Assembly (NCBI GenBank): GCA_965153455.1
Contig: OZ234501.1
Coordinates: forward strand, 1,178,001-1,242,000
DNA: 64,000 bases
Reading direction: 5' to 3'
Source: Sphagnum compactum
Taxonomy: Eukaryota > Bryophyta > Sphagnopsida > Sphagnales
The position numbers and the translations under genes are program-made. Below the pieces are notes generated by a model, which did no database searches, was not told where the DNA came from, and saw only the letters and a list, made by a program, of their open reading frames with translations. Below, piece by piece: positions 47,598-60,231 of the stretch. Numbering within the stretch: the stretch's first letter is position 1; every line of letters begins with the position of its first letter.

Positions 47598-48360
47598 ATG
47601 TCAAATTTGAGGGCAATCAAAACAAAACAAGATCAACACCACCAAGGTGTTGGAAAAAATCAAGATTCAACCGAAGAAAAAATCCAAGTTGATCTAACTC
47701 ATTTGACACATTTAATAAGAAATCCAAGACTTTTTAAATTGATGTCTTGAAGATAAAACAAACATTCCAAATGGGCTATAAGGAAGGTGAGAAGGTCTTA
47801 GTTGTCTTGCTTACAATTAGCAAGGTCAAAAGGAGTCTATATCGAGCTTTGAGGGCTTTTAGGCTCCATTATGGATTGAGAAGAATGACAAATTTGAAGA
47901 GTTTCTCTAGGTGGACATGAGCCTTTGTAGATTATGTAACAAGATGTTATATGCATGGGATGGCAACCACATGCTTCAAGCCTAGTTGCCTTACATAGAT
48001 AGGTTTTCATATTTGTTAAAAAGATTGGCACATATATTGCGTCAACATCTTTGTTGTCAACATCAATAGTGGGTTAATGGAGCTCCTCACCGTCATGATT
48101 AAGTTGAACAAATAAGCAATTCTTTCAAAACCTAATACCATTACTTCAACCAACATAGATTCGTTGTTTGACATATTTCATGTTTCTGCAATGCAAGTTG
48201 GTGGAGTTGGATCATGTCATGCCATCTTGCATGCATGAATTTTTGAGGATCCAAAACATTAAAATGATTCTGTTGCAATAGTTCAAGGATGTTATATTTG
48301 ATGAACAATATAAAAGATGTCAAACAAATACAATGAAGACATGGTATAACTTCATAAGTC
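47598..48360 (+). pseudogene. ParB-like domain gene, decayed copy (N-terminal and middle part)
   Basis: From the ATG at 47598 the frame reads IQVDLTHLTHLIRNPRLFKL (NPR at 47721-47729), the position of the first conserved box in ParB-type nuclease domains. After a break comes WIEKNDKFEEFL, then CRLCNKM, then AWDGNHMLQA (DGNH at 47959-47970), corresponding to the GERR/DGxHR-type second box. VELDHVMPSCMHEFLRIQ and FKDVIFDEQYKRC follow, to about 48360. At least four in-frame stops and one or more frameshifts interrupt it. Every block is matched, in order, by the minus-strand copy at 63430-62800, which proves coding ancestry. The ParB assignment is by motif only. Confidence 0.6.
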
Positions 48361-51275
48361 CAAGCATGGTAAAGTGGACCAAAAAGTACATCCGCCCAAA
48401 TCTAATTTTAAATATACCAAATTTTCAACATAAACATAAGAAAATAAATTCCAAACTTTTTAAAGTTTCATTATGGAAGCTTCCATGCTTTTAGTGAATT
48501 TTTATGAGTTGAATAGAAGATTTGAAAAAAACTAGTGCGATAAAAGTAAATAACAAGTAGAATGAAACCAACAAGTTAATATTGTGTTCATTCATATTCC
48601 TACATTAGATGTTAAATAGATTTTGATTCTACAATGGGAAAATTTAAAGGCATGCCATTAACTTATAAATAGAATAAATCCAATATTTAATCTACTTGTG
48701 TTTGAATTTTAACTTATTTTTTAGGTTTTGACATCTACTTGAATTTTGATGAATATATACAAACATATTTTATACATGTAGTTTTAAAATATAGTTGTAG
48801 CAAAATCAAATAACTTCATATAATTAAACATTAAAAAAATAACATTTTAAAATTCAATATACCAAGGCTTACTTGACTATCATATTCCATTTATGTTGCA
48901 AGGTAATTTTTGGGTCTATTTTACCATGTTTTGAACCTATGAAGTGTTTTTTGATTACATGTACAAGGTGAAATTTTAAACTTGCACAATTCTTCAAATT
49001 GACAAAACCATATAATGTCACATAATTTCTTATGCATAATTCCACTAGCATGTTTTTCTTATGAAATAATTCATAATGAAGGCCATTAGTTTCATTTGGA
49101 TTAATTGATAATTTAAAATGAGGAGGACATGGTTTTTAAGGAACATCTTACCAACCAATGATATTTCATCTATAACCAAAAATCAAAGTTGGTCATAAGT
49201 TTTTATTAATGTATCACATCTTTCATCACTTAATACTTTAAGTCCTTTTGAATTTTTGTTCAAAGGGATTCCAAATGTACAATGAATTGTCATTCCATTA
49301 ATATTAAATGTTGTTTTCCCTATGTAAGCTAGTTTCATTACTTTGAACTTTAAAGGGTTGCAATCTAAACATAATATGTTTTATGCAATAACATGTTTTG
49401 TATATTGTAATTGCTATTAAGGTTTAGCACTTATTACTTCAAAATTTGAAATGATTGAATTTTTAAAAAATATGTACCACCTTGTGCCAAAATTGTTTTA
49501 AATTGATTATTGTAAATGTCAAAAAATGAGGAAAAAATAAGTTTAGGGTTTATGCTTGCCTTGCTAGCTTACTAATGGATTCATGGCAAACTTTGCCATC
49601 ACTGTCGTTGTTGTATTGGCAAATGTAACGACAAACTTTGGTTGCAAAGGGATTTTACTACTACAACTAACAAGTTAGTCGAAAAGCAAAAATCATGACA
49701 TCATCTCTTTCTCAATTTCCTTACTCTCGAATCTTTTAAAGAATAACATCGGCAATTATCAACTGTACTATAATGGCAAGTGCATTTGTAATATTCAAAT
49801 TATTTATTAAATATCCACAATTAGAGATTTTTTTGTAGTTTTGTGAAGTAAGATCATCCATAAGAGGAATGAGCCAAATTTGGCTAAAAGTCGAATAAAA
49901 ATATATAAAAAACTTATAATCATGATTTGTTTTGAAAACCTCTATGAATACCATGTCTAAATATGGCAATTTTAATATTTTCCCAATTTTTTTTTTTATA
50001 GCCTACATTGGATTTATTTTGTCATCATGGTGCAAAATTTTGACAAAAAAATTTCATCGGTCTACAACTACAAGTTTGTTGCTATTATATCACCTTTTGT
50101 TTTATTTCAATTGATTTGAAAATATTTATTCATGATAAGATACAAAAGTGAAACACATATATCAATACGGTGGAACATTTTTAAAACCAAATTGAGAAAG
50201 AAGTACAAACACCACCATATGTGATGTGAGTGAAAACAATCAAACGATATCCATGACATCAATAACAAAAGCCCAATAATTATAGCTAATGAAATATCCA
50301 CAATTAAGAGTGAACTTGTTCAACATCCCACTATCGTAATACCTTTCTAGGTTTGAACCCACAACCAATTCAACAAAGTTTTGAAATGTTTCATTAGTCT
50401 AACCAAAAGCACAACAAGAAATTGGAGTAAATTTTAAGAATGCTAATAAATTTATTCCTTATATGTCAAATTTTCAAATTAAAAAACTTAGGCGTCAAAT
50501 CAAAATCTTCAAATCATATTAATTATTTGACACATTAATGCCGAACCTGAAAAGGTATTATACTATTAAGAAATATAGGTTGTTAATTTTGTTGTATTGA
50601 GATATTTCGAATCACTATTGAACCTTCATCATTCTCTTTGTATAGGTGGAAAGCCTCAATGAATGTCCATTGAAATGGTTTTGCATTGCTTAGACCTATG
50701 GTGCATGAGTTATTGAATTTAGAATATTTTTTGTCATTGAAAATTCAATAAATTCATTATGAAAATGTATAGGAGAACTAGGGTGTGCTCTATATATATT
50801 GTTAGAAAGCCCTCAATGAGGAGGGTTGCATGGAGACAATTTTGTGATTTTAAACCTAAGGTGCAATAGATATTGTTGAATTTTGAGTAATTTTTGGCCA
50901 TTGAAAATTCTACTTAAAAAATTAAATTTAAATCTTAGTGGAAACTAGATTTTAAATGAAAATGGCAAATAGGCTTGCATCAACACCGCTACCAACAACT
51001 TCAAAATGGAACAATGTTGGAACTTCTTCCAAACATAGCCTTCAAACTTACTAGCTCGGAAGACCCCTCCATGAAGGTATTGATCTAGTTTTTTTCCCCT
51101 TTAATCATTTCCAATTTTTTGCACGTCCACTTCTCATTGTTCTCTCCTTTGGAATGTTATAGACCTTGTTCAATTAGGTTACTCTATTGGTGAGGGATCC
51201 TAGTGAATTGAGTCCACAATTGATCTCTTTTATGTTCTCCCCTGCGTTTGAGGACTTATTACAGAAAGGGGTCAA
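48361..51275. other. AT-rich gene-free DNA
   Basis: May once have held the centre of the ParB-methylase gene whose ends lie on either side, but I cannot recognise any of it. I see no other gene or RNA. Confidence 0.45.
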
Positions 51276-51279
51276 TGTT

Positions 51280-52016
51280 TGAAATGAAGACATTCTTTAC
51301 AACTATATTGATGCATCTTCCATGAATAAGTCCAAGAATGGAAGGCCATTTCGGGTGGCCAAGGAGATTCATCTTGTGACCTTTCAAGCTTTGAAAGAAG
51401 TCTGCTCTTAATCGAGATCCTTGGTTGTGGACTTGTCTACCTCTACAAGTTCGCTTAGATTCCTTTCATTTTGTTTCTTCCTTGCCTTCCTTCCCGTTTT
51501 GTTTTTAACTTTCATGCTCCAAGCAAGCAATAGCACCAAAGCTTGCTAAATATTCCAACATCATATTCTAGCTCTTTAGCCAGACATGGAGGTGTTCAAG
51601 GAGGTGCTAGAGCTGTTTATTAAGGTTCCCAACCCTATGGGAAAATGTTGTGTTATGTGGTTGGATGATGAGGACTCCCCACCACCAAAGCAATCTAAAT
51701 GGAACTTGGATTGTGAGTAAGTATACCTTTTCGTCTTGTTTTCAAATTTGTTGTTGTGGATTCCTCTTTATTTTTCCTAACTGTCACCTCTTGTACTCTT
51801 AATTGTAGAAGGCTTCCATCACCTACTCCCATGGGTCCTATTTTTTTTTCAACTAAAGATTTACAACTTAGTCCATCTTGGAACTTCTTATTGTCGTCGT
51901 ATGTCAAGGCCGAAGCCCAAGTCATGGCTTTCGTGATTTCACCACCTAGCACAAACGAACATGTTAAGTATGATCCTTCTGTTAGATCTTTAGTTGATGA
52001 TGAAGCCATCAAGTGA
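51280..52016 (+). pseudogene. Beta-class DNA methyltransferase-like C-terminus, decayed
   Basis: Blocks NEDILYNYIDASSMNKS, GRPFRVAKEIHLVTFQALKE, SLVVDLSTSTSSL and, after a short non-homologous gap, PDMEVFKEVLELFIKV fit the end of an amino-methyltransferase of the beta arrangement. Helix then strand ending VVD-L-x-T-x-T corresponds to the SAM-binding motif I, then an 'E-x-D-x-x-x-F' strand-helix. The glycine positions of motif I are serine, so it would not bind SAM normally. A consensus donor GTAAGT (51717-51722) and acceptor TAG (51806-51808) suggest a real intron before a last exon ending at 52016. The same blocks occur in the minus-strand copy at 60232-60560. Confidence 0.5.
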
Positions 52017-52019
52017 AGT

Positions 52020-54325
52020 AGATCTCGTTTGTTGAGCTTGGGGGTGGATCACTAAGTCCTTAAATCCTTTGTGTGATCTTATGGTTGGGTGGAGAGCTCA
52101 ATTTCAATGCTTTTATTTCTCTTTTGGCAACTATTGTAATTAATGATATGCTTCAGATTGTTTCTCCATCCAAAGATTTCTTGATCCCTTGTACCATATT
52201 TATTTCTACCATAATTTTTAAATTTACTTCATTCTTGAGTCTCTTTTCCTTTTCTCCTCGGATTGTGCATGATCCATCATCTAACATTCTTCATTCAAAT
52301 TTCCCATTCTTGGAAGACAATTAATTTTCTCCAGAATTGAAGTTTAATGCACAAAATCCATAATCCATTGTGACACTTTTGATTCATGCCAAAACGATGG
52401 TTTCTGTTTCTTACTTCCTTCATTGATATTTGTTGACTACTCAATGGATTTTCAATGCTTGTAATCATCTGCTATAATTTACATGTTGAATTTGTTTCCA
52501 AAAGTGATGTACTTTTATAATCTAGACTTTTATTGATCCATTCTAATTTTGAATGGCAGCATATTGAAGGTCATTCACATGTATGCAATGCCTTATTGTT
52601 ACTTGTACATGACTCAATTATTTTAAATCCTTTTTCATTATAATGGAAATGAAATGCAAAATTTGGGATATCACTTTCACCAAGTATTTCAAAATGTGAC
52701 GTTCGTTGCTTTAACAATAGTATCGTCTACTTGAATTAACCTATGCATTTTTTACTCCTATGTTCTCCCATGATGTTTTTTTCAAATATATTAAACATAC
52801 TACTTTCTTATTTCAAAAATGCATATCAGTTCAAAAAACATTTTTTTCATACATCTCTTTGTGCATCATATCCTTGAAGAACCTTATCTACAAAGACTTG
52901 TTACCTTCTCATGCTAGGGTTTGCAATTGTTGCCAATTTTAGAGGTGTCTATAGACTCTGCTTTGAATATATTAAGCTTAAGCAGGTTCCATTAGTGAGT
53001 TGTTCAGTTCATTGGAACCCACTATGGTGTAGGCATTGGGGTCATGTCTTTCGAGTTCATAGCTACATATCCCTGGAATGTTGAGAGTGTATTCTTTGTT
53101 TCCTCTTCTAAATATGTTACTACATCTTCTATGTGTGGTGGTGAACTCTCCTTTTCTTCTGGGCTTCTAATAATGTAGCTGGCCGATACTAGGGAATCTA
53201 ACTATCTGTTGTAAGCGAATACTAATGTTTCTTATTCATCGTCTTTAACGTCAAAAGCATTCCTCTGCCAATTTCATAACAAGAGTGATTTGTTTATTCT
53301 CCTCTCATCTTGAGATTAGCACAAGTAGTCACATTGCCTATGAAACCGCATTTAATAGTTTTGATTAGTTGGGTGTGTTGGCCATGGATTGTTTCCAGGA
53401 TGTTGTTGTAGACTATTCAAAAAGTATGGGCAATTCCCGTATATTTTATAATCTTGCAAATGGTTATAAGATGCCCAATACCTAACATCTACCTGGAACT
53501 CTACATCTATATTTTTCAACTTTCTTATATCTATTGAAGGGTAATCATCCAAATCCCTCGGTGTTCAACAAAAGTGCCTTGGATATGGATATCGTGACAT
53601 TGTGGAAATGAACATTTTTATTCGAACTTGTTTTCTTTGATTGCTACTTGGAAGCTCACCGAAAGATTCTAAACTTTATTTGTGCAATGCTACAAAATTG
53701 TAAACATTTCCCAAAGTCTAAAATTTTATAGGGTCACTATGAGATTAATATATTCAATGGCCTATCGGAAATTGTTTACCTTTTTTTGGACCATTTGGAT
53801 GGGACTAACTACATTAAAATGTTATAATTGGCATAACAACTATGTTTCCTACTCGTGTCACGTGTGTTGTATGTAACATGTAATTATGATCACTTCATTG
53901 CCCCTCTGGCCTTATGTGGTTTCGTATTGTTTTTTGTTTACATTCATAATCATCCCATGTGTTTAGTTCATGCCCTATGGCGACTATTATTCCTATATTA
54001 TTTCATTTGTTTCATCAACCACAACATCATGGACATGATTCTGATTATCATTTATTACTTTGCTATGAAATTTTTATTAATTGTTTGACTCAACGGTCAC
54101 TACGGGTTTGTTCAACATTGCTCAAGTTTAGCCATAATTTTATTTTTATTTTGCATAAATAAAAATTTCCTCCTATGATCTCATATTTTGAACAAATGTT
54201 CATCTTCACACGTATATTGACCTATGATTCAATGTAAAGAATATAGTTTTGGTTTTTCATTCTATTTCCTACTCATTGTTTTTTTTTCTTATATTTGCAA
54301 CTGTTGTATTTCAATAGTCCAGTAC
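52020..54325. other. Gene-free DNA
   Basis: No supported coding sequence or repeat family. Short frames at 53682-54162 show no domain. Confidence 0.45.
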
Positions 54326-54329
54326 CATT

Positions 54330-54590
54330 GTCGAGTCCGGTACTCATGTGGTGGATCAATGATCATCATCACAATCATCATGAATATGATAGACAATACA
54401 GAACCGCTTATTACAACCGGTACGATCCAATTGGTACTAGCGAATCTGGATCTTATTACTTTAGTCCTCAAAACTACTATGACTATGCAGCAACAATCAG
54501 GTCTTGCCTACAGTAGACAAGTCCCCAGTGGCCATTATGATGTGATCACAAACCCAAATTACTTGAAACACATTGAGTACCAGTATTGAT
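54330..54590 (+). CDS. Possible last exon, His/Tyr-rich protein, unrecognised
   Basis: One frame encodes a His- and Tyr-rich stretch (DHHHNHHEYDRQYRTAYYNR, YYFSPQNYYDY) to 54516. A second frame overlaps its end and reads SGLAYSRQVPSGHYDVITNP to TGA at 54587-54589. They would form one low-complexity tail only if a base were gained or lost near 54495. The following 550 bp, with a T/C-rich end near 55140, looks like a 3' UTR. I do not know the family, and a non-coding explanation is possible. Confidence 0.3.
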
Positions 54591-55256
54591 CCAAACTTGT
54601 AGCTGGATCTTGAACCAATCCTGGCTTGTGCATCCTCTGGACCCAATTTTGGGTGTGGAGAACAGAATTTTGCATGATCTAATCCTTGGCTAACTTACTT
54701 ATGATGTCTGCCAACCCCCAAAATTGGCCCCAAGACTAGTATGATGTCTTTCTTTTTCCGAGTCACCGTTAGAAAACATTTTTGTCTCTAGAGTTCTGTA
54801 CAGGATCATAGCTACAAACTTGTTAGTACCATTGCAATGTAGTCACCACATTCGGGTAAATTTTTTAGTCGAAGTGTCACAGACAATAAGGAGATGCAGG
54901 GAGCTGCCTAGCTAGATAGCTAAGGGTAGGGTAGTCTAGTCTTTGTTTGGGCAAAGATGTGGTTTTTTTCTCTTAAATAAATCTATTGAACACTACGAAA
55001 TTGGATCATTGCTGCTAATGCTCAAACTGATTGTGGACAAACTGATTAGTATTCTACTCAGATGAGTTTTTGGGAACTTTTTGTTTGATTGATTTGGAGC
55101 CATGAAGCTCCTGTAATCTGTTCCAACCCCCCTTTTTTGTTTTTCCCTCTGGGGAAATAAACCATCTGTTTCTGTTACTGTATAGTTTTCAGTTGTTGGA
55201 AATTGTGACCTGCACTAGTTCAGGAAGACTCACTTACCTAGAGTTGAATAAAGTCA

Positions 55257-55769
55257 TCATCGAGGATTCATGAATTCAATGGATAGCAAATTCCCAATTT
55301 TTAGTAAGTCTTTTGTTAACAACTTGTTCAATAAACTTGTGAAATTTTTTTTTGGAATTGGCTTTTTAAAACTTGCACGTTTTTTGAAAAAATCCATTGC
55401 ACGTGTAAACATTGCCAAATTGTAGTCCTCCATATCATCCCTGGAAATGTTTACACTTTGTTTCATTATGGAAAGACTCTCTTTGTCACTCTTCGCATTT
55501 GCCCATCGCCATGTTGCCCATTCCATTGTTTTGTCAATTACTCCCTTCCATTATGTTCCCCATGTTCGGATCTTGAACAAATGCCTAAGGGGGTCCAACT
55601 TGGTATTATCTCTTAGATATTCCAATAGATTTTTTGTCATCTCGCAAATTCTTTCTAGTATGCTTGAGATTAATGTGTACTCAATCATAGATTCCAAAGT
55701 GTTTGATGTGACTGTTGGTGACAAAAAAAATTTGCCATTGGCATAGAGAGGTTTTATGATTGCAAGCAC
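55257..55769 (-). pseudogene. Decayed charged helical protein fragment, unrecognised
   Basis: Two minus-strand blocks in succession, YLRDNTKLDPLRHLFKIRTW (near 55630-55560) and MEWATWRWANAKSDKES with DYNLAMFTRAMDFFKKRA (55526-55370), have the balanced charge and aromatic content of real protein but are separated by a stop and a frame change. I cannot assign them to a family. Confidence 0.3.
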
Positions 55770-55799
55770 ATGGATGAATATTGAAAATTGAGGTATTTT

Positions 55800-58700
55800 G
55801 CATGCAAATTAGTAGTAGAATGAAAATTAATGAAATTTCATTGTGCAAGTTGCCAAGGGGTTGAGAGCACAAATGAAAATAAAAAAGAGTTTAAAGTGGT
55901 AAAATGTTTTAGGGTACTTGATATTGTCTCAGATGGTTGCATACCTCTTTGTGGTGGACAAGTACTGTTTGAATTGGCACATACCCTTTGGGGGATCAAT
56001 AGGTTTATGTGCCTTTGAATTTGATGTAATCTCAAATTTCATATGGTTTGGATGCTGCAAGCTAGAATATGAAATACTAGTTCAAGTATAACTTGAACAT
56101 TTCATGTGACAAATTGGTCACAATAAACCAACATAAATTTCTTGTATCCTATTTCTTTTGTTCATTTTTTTGCAAAATAAAACTTGTTGCGAATGTTCAT
56201 TAAAAAATTCATCCATTGTCATTTTTCATCCCCATTTTCATCCATAAATATCATTAATCTATGACACATGGAAGAATATTTTTCCATGTCACTGTATATT
56301 TTATCCTAGGTGTAACAAAATATTCTTTAAATATCTTATCCACATTGGAAGAATATTCAAAAAAAGATTTGGTCTTATTCCCTTGCTCATGTTCACCTAC
56401 TCATGTTCATGCTCCTATGCTCACCAAATATGCTCACCAAATAACATCCTTAGTTTTTTTGTAATGCATATAAATTTTGAGTAAAATTTCTTGAATATAA
56501 ATTAGTAATTTAATATTGTATATGTTCATACATGTAATATTTGATTTTTATGTAGATCAAATTTAGTTTATGACATATCAAATAATGATAATTAAATTGT
56601 GAAACTCTAATGTTCATTCATTTTTTCATGTGATAGTTTAATATTCATTAACAATTATGATCCGAATTAATTAAACTTTAAATTACATGTAATTTTGATT
56701 TGTAAAAGTGAATGGTTATGTATGATGTTTTTTTTTTTAATGCATTCAAACAATAATATTTAGTTTTGAAATATAAGTTTATAAGAATACATATGTTCAA
56801 TATATGTAATTTTTGTTTTTAGATCAAATTTAGTTTTCAACATATCAAGTGATGATAAATAATTAATATTTTTTGAACTCTAAGGTTTATTCATTTTTAT
56901 ACATACGATGACTTCATATTTGTTTAAAATTTTATCAAAATTAATTAAATTGAAATTACATGAAAATTTTATTTGGAAAAATCAATTTTTCATAGGATGC
57001 AAAATTTTCATTTAAATAATCAATTAAATCAATAATAATAACAAGAATAATAGCAAAAAAAAAGTTATAAGTTTGGAATATTGTGTATTGAAATATTAGT
57101 TAGACTAATACGTTTATTAATGGGGTTTTCTATTACCTTGTTTTTTAAATTGACTTAAAAGCATAAAATAATTAAATAGGTTTTGATTTTATTTTTCAAC
57201 AAGTTTTGTGGGGTAGTTTGTTCATGTCCCTTATAAGAATATTCCAATATATTAATTATAAATTATTTTACTTCATAAACAAACCAAATAAAAACAATGT
57301 CGAAAGATTTATTCCTTTTCCCAGTTGAAGGAAACAACACAAAAGCATGTCCCAAACCAAAAAATAATCCAATGTAAGTACCAATGTTTTTATTAACCTT
57401 AGTATTCTTTTGTTTTAACCATAATTAGGCAGTATTAGATGAAATAAACAACTTTTTTTCCTCATAAATTCATTAAATTTTTTAATGAAGTAGACATATA
57501 TGAAGTTACAACATAAATATGATTGCTTGTTAAAAGGCATCACCAAAAAACCCATCTACTTTCTTTTGAATAGAATATACTTAACGCATACTTGAATCAG
57601 AATATTACACTACAAGAAATAGGTCTAAAAAGTTACTTAAACCTACTTTTACAATGTGAAATTTCAAAATTAATGCATAATAATGAAAAAAGTCTTGAAT
57701 CCTTATATATATATACCTACAAAGTCTTATCCTATGATTGAATCCAAGTCTCGAGTTTGGAGTCCTATGCCTAAATCCTTTGAATGAGTCATGAAAATCT
57801 TGGAGTTGTATGAAAAGTCTAGAGTTTTGAGTCATAGAGGTTGTACTTCAATTTTGACTTTTCAAAAAACCCTAGATTTTTGGTAACATTAGCTCAGCTT
57901 GAGATTAGATACTAACTTCATAGTCTTGAGAAGGTCTATTTCAATAAGATCTTCTGTTTTTCATAATTTTGCATTTGCCATTTCACATAATCACGGTTTG
58001 TACATAGTAAACTAATGTGAGTGTATAATGTTCAATTGGAATACCCAAGTGTGTTGTTAACTAATTAACGCCCATGTTTGAACTACATGTTTTATTTTTA
58101 TACAAGGTTCAAAGCCCAAAACCCACAAGTGGAGATTGGATTTATTGCATTCCATAAATTTAAGCCCCTTTTTATCTACAAATTGAAAGACTTCAACTCT
58201 TGATGTTGCTAATGGCATCAAGAAATGATGGATATTAAAGTGGGATTCAACAACATGAGGGCTTCAATTGTGCATCATGGAGGTGATGAATTATGCACCC
58301 ATGGTTGTGAGGCAATCTGTGCCAATCTAGGGCACGGAGTAATAGCAAGTCCAATTGTGTCATGTCAAGTAACAAAACATACTTACCAACCCGATTTTGA
58401 TTTGAGGTCAAATGTGTTATGCCCAAAAGAAATGGGTCGTAATTGGTTTAGGATGGATTGTGTTAATGGTCTGTGTACATGATGTGGCATCAAACGACTA
58501 CATGATAGAAAGCTTGATCCTTCCAACGAGTCCTTACTCAAGTGGAGAGCTTTTGAGAAAACCCCCAAAAAAAAAAGAAAAAAAAGGGCGAACTTAAAGA
58601 AGTAATTCATTTAGAACCTAAGCTTACTTCACCTTGGGATTTTATATTGTATGTTGTTCCCAAGATTCAAAAATTTGTCAAACATAACTTTTTTGCCCAA

Positions 58701-59070
58701 TGGCATGACACATAGTTCTGATTATGCAAAGAAAAAATAGAGCCAAATGAAATCCTTTCAAAATGTGAGGAAAACAAATGCAAGGAATGTAGTTCTAAAA
58801 ATCTTAAAAATAAAAATTTAATTAATTGAAATGTCAAAATTATTCAATATATGGATCTACCCTTGAAAAATCATTGTTTTTATTCTTACAGACCGAATAG
58901 ATATTTCCAATGGTATTTACGACAAGAAAGTAACAAAGCATTAATATTCCTTTACATCAAAATAATTTGTTTGTGAAGAAGATAATGGAACAAAACATTG
59001 GAATAATATTGAATGATGATAGGTCTTGAACAAAGTTCAAGAAAGAAAACAAGTGGCAAAAAATGGACCC
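55800..59070. other. AT-rich DNA without a supported gene
   Basis: A plus-strand frame at 58225-58482 is Cys/His-containing (CTHGCEAICANLGHG) and ends in sequence with no match I know. It is the only protein-like stretch. Confidence 0.4.
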
Positions 59071-59075
59071 CAAGA

Positions 59076-59825
59076 GGGTCAAACACAGTCAAAGGAGCCA
59101 CAAGGGTGTTGGATGTTAGATTATGTCATTAAAATCTAGATTTTATTTTATTTTTTCCATTTGAAACCATGGAAATCATGGCACTTTTTTTAAAAAACAA
59201 ACATGAATGTTAAAAAAATCAAATTAAAACTCCATTTGATCCAATTTTAAGTTTTGGTTTAGTTAAAGATTTTTTTAAATGAAATTTTTTGTCATTAAAA
59301 AAGGACATTCTCACAAAGGACTTTCAAAGGATTCAAATAATATAAATAAGTTGATGGTAAAAAATGAAATGATAACAACCTATTAGACACACTAAAAAAA
59401 TATTCATTATTTCAAAAATATGAAATTGTAAAACTTTGAAAATTCATAATATGTACATTTAAAAATTCAGAATTTCAAAACTTCAAGAGTGTTTTGCCAC
59501 ATATAAATGGGGTATGATATATATGATGTATCACATTAATTCAAAATTTTAAAATTAAGATTTTTTGGTATGATTTCAAATTATCATCATTTTTCAAGAT
59601 GAAACATAGAATCTACAAGGAATTTTTACATTTTTACAAATTCATATTTAATAAAAATGATTAAGAACTTTTTAAGAACTTATTGGTGCAATTTTAATTA
59701 TTTTTCATAACAAGTTGCAAATTTTTTTTTGAAAAAATCATTATATGAAAGTTATTTTGGGGAAAAAGGACATGCAGGATTAATGTAAATTAACACTCGT
59801 GGCTCCTTTGATCTCGTTTTGGCCC
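59076..59825. mobile_element. MITE-like element with TIRs, copy B
   Basis: The left end 'gggtcaaacacagtcaaagg' then 'agccac' and the right end, read on the minus strand, 'gggccaaaacgagatcaaag' then 'gagccac', are imperfect inverted repeats. They match the ends of the 42001-42650 element. The interior is AT-rich with no open frame. The flanks do not show an obvious target duplication, so the insertion is probably old. Confidence 0.55.
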
Positions 59826-60231
59826 AACAACAGATTCAAACAAACAAAATAAATTGCAAATGAAACTTTACTCCAAACTTTCTCTTGCCTCATAATCAAT
59901 AAGTTTTAAGATGCTAGTGTCATATATTTTCTCAATATTAGATGATTTGGGAGAAGGTAAGAAGGCCATGTGTCAATCAATGTCCTTAACATATTCAAGC
60001 AAGGATTGGCTAAGAAGGGGACTTGGGAAAAAGTCACTATAAGCATGTAATGGAACGAATTGAAAACAATGAAACTAGATATATCTATAGGACACATAAT
60101 ACATTAGTGTCAAATCAGAGGTAGAATAATTAAAGAGAATGCATTCCAAGATGGTTAATGTCAACTTATTCACAATCGAGATTAACTCACGCTCTCTTTT
60201 CAAGTGGTGAATTCGGGTGAGGTTGAATAGT

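Noticed and set aside
58225-58482. Cys/His-containing frame as a zinc-finger protein
   Set aside because: The Cys/His spacing matches no finger I know and the frame is isolated; noted only as unassigned.
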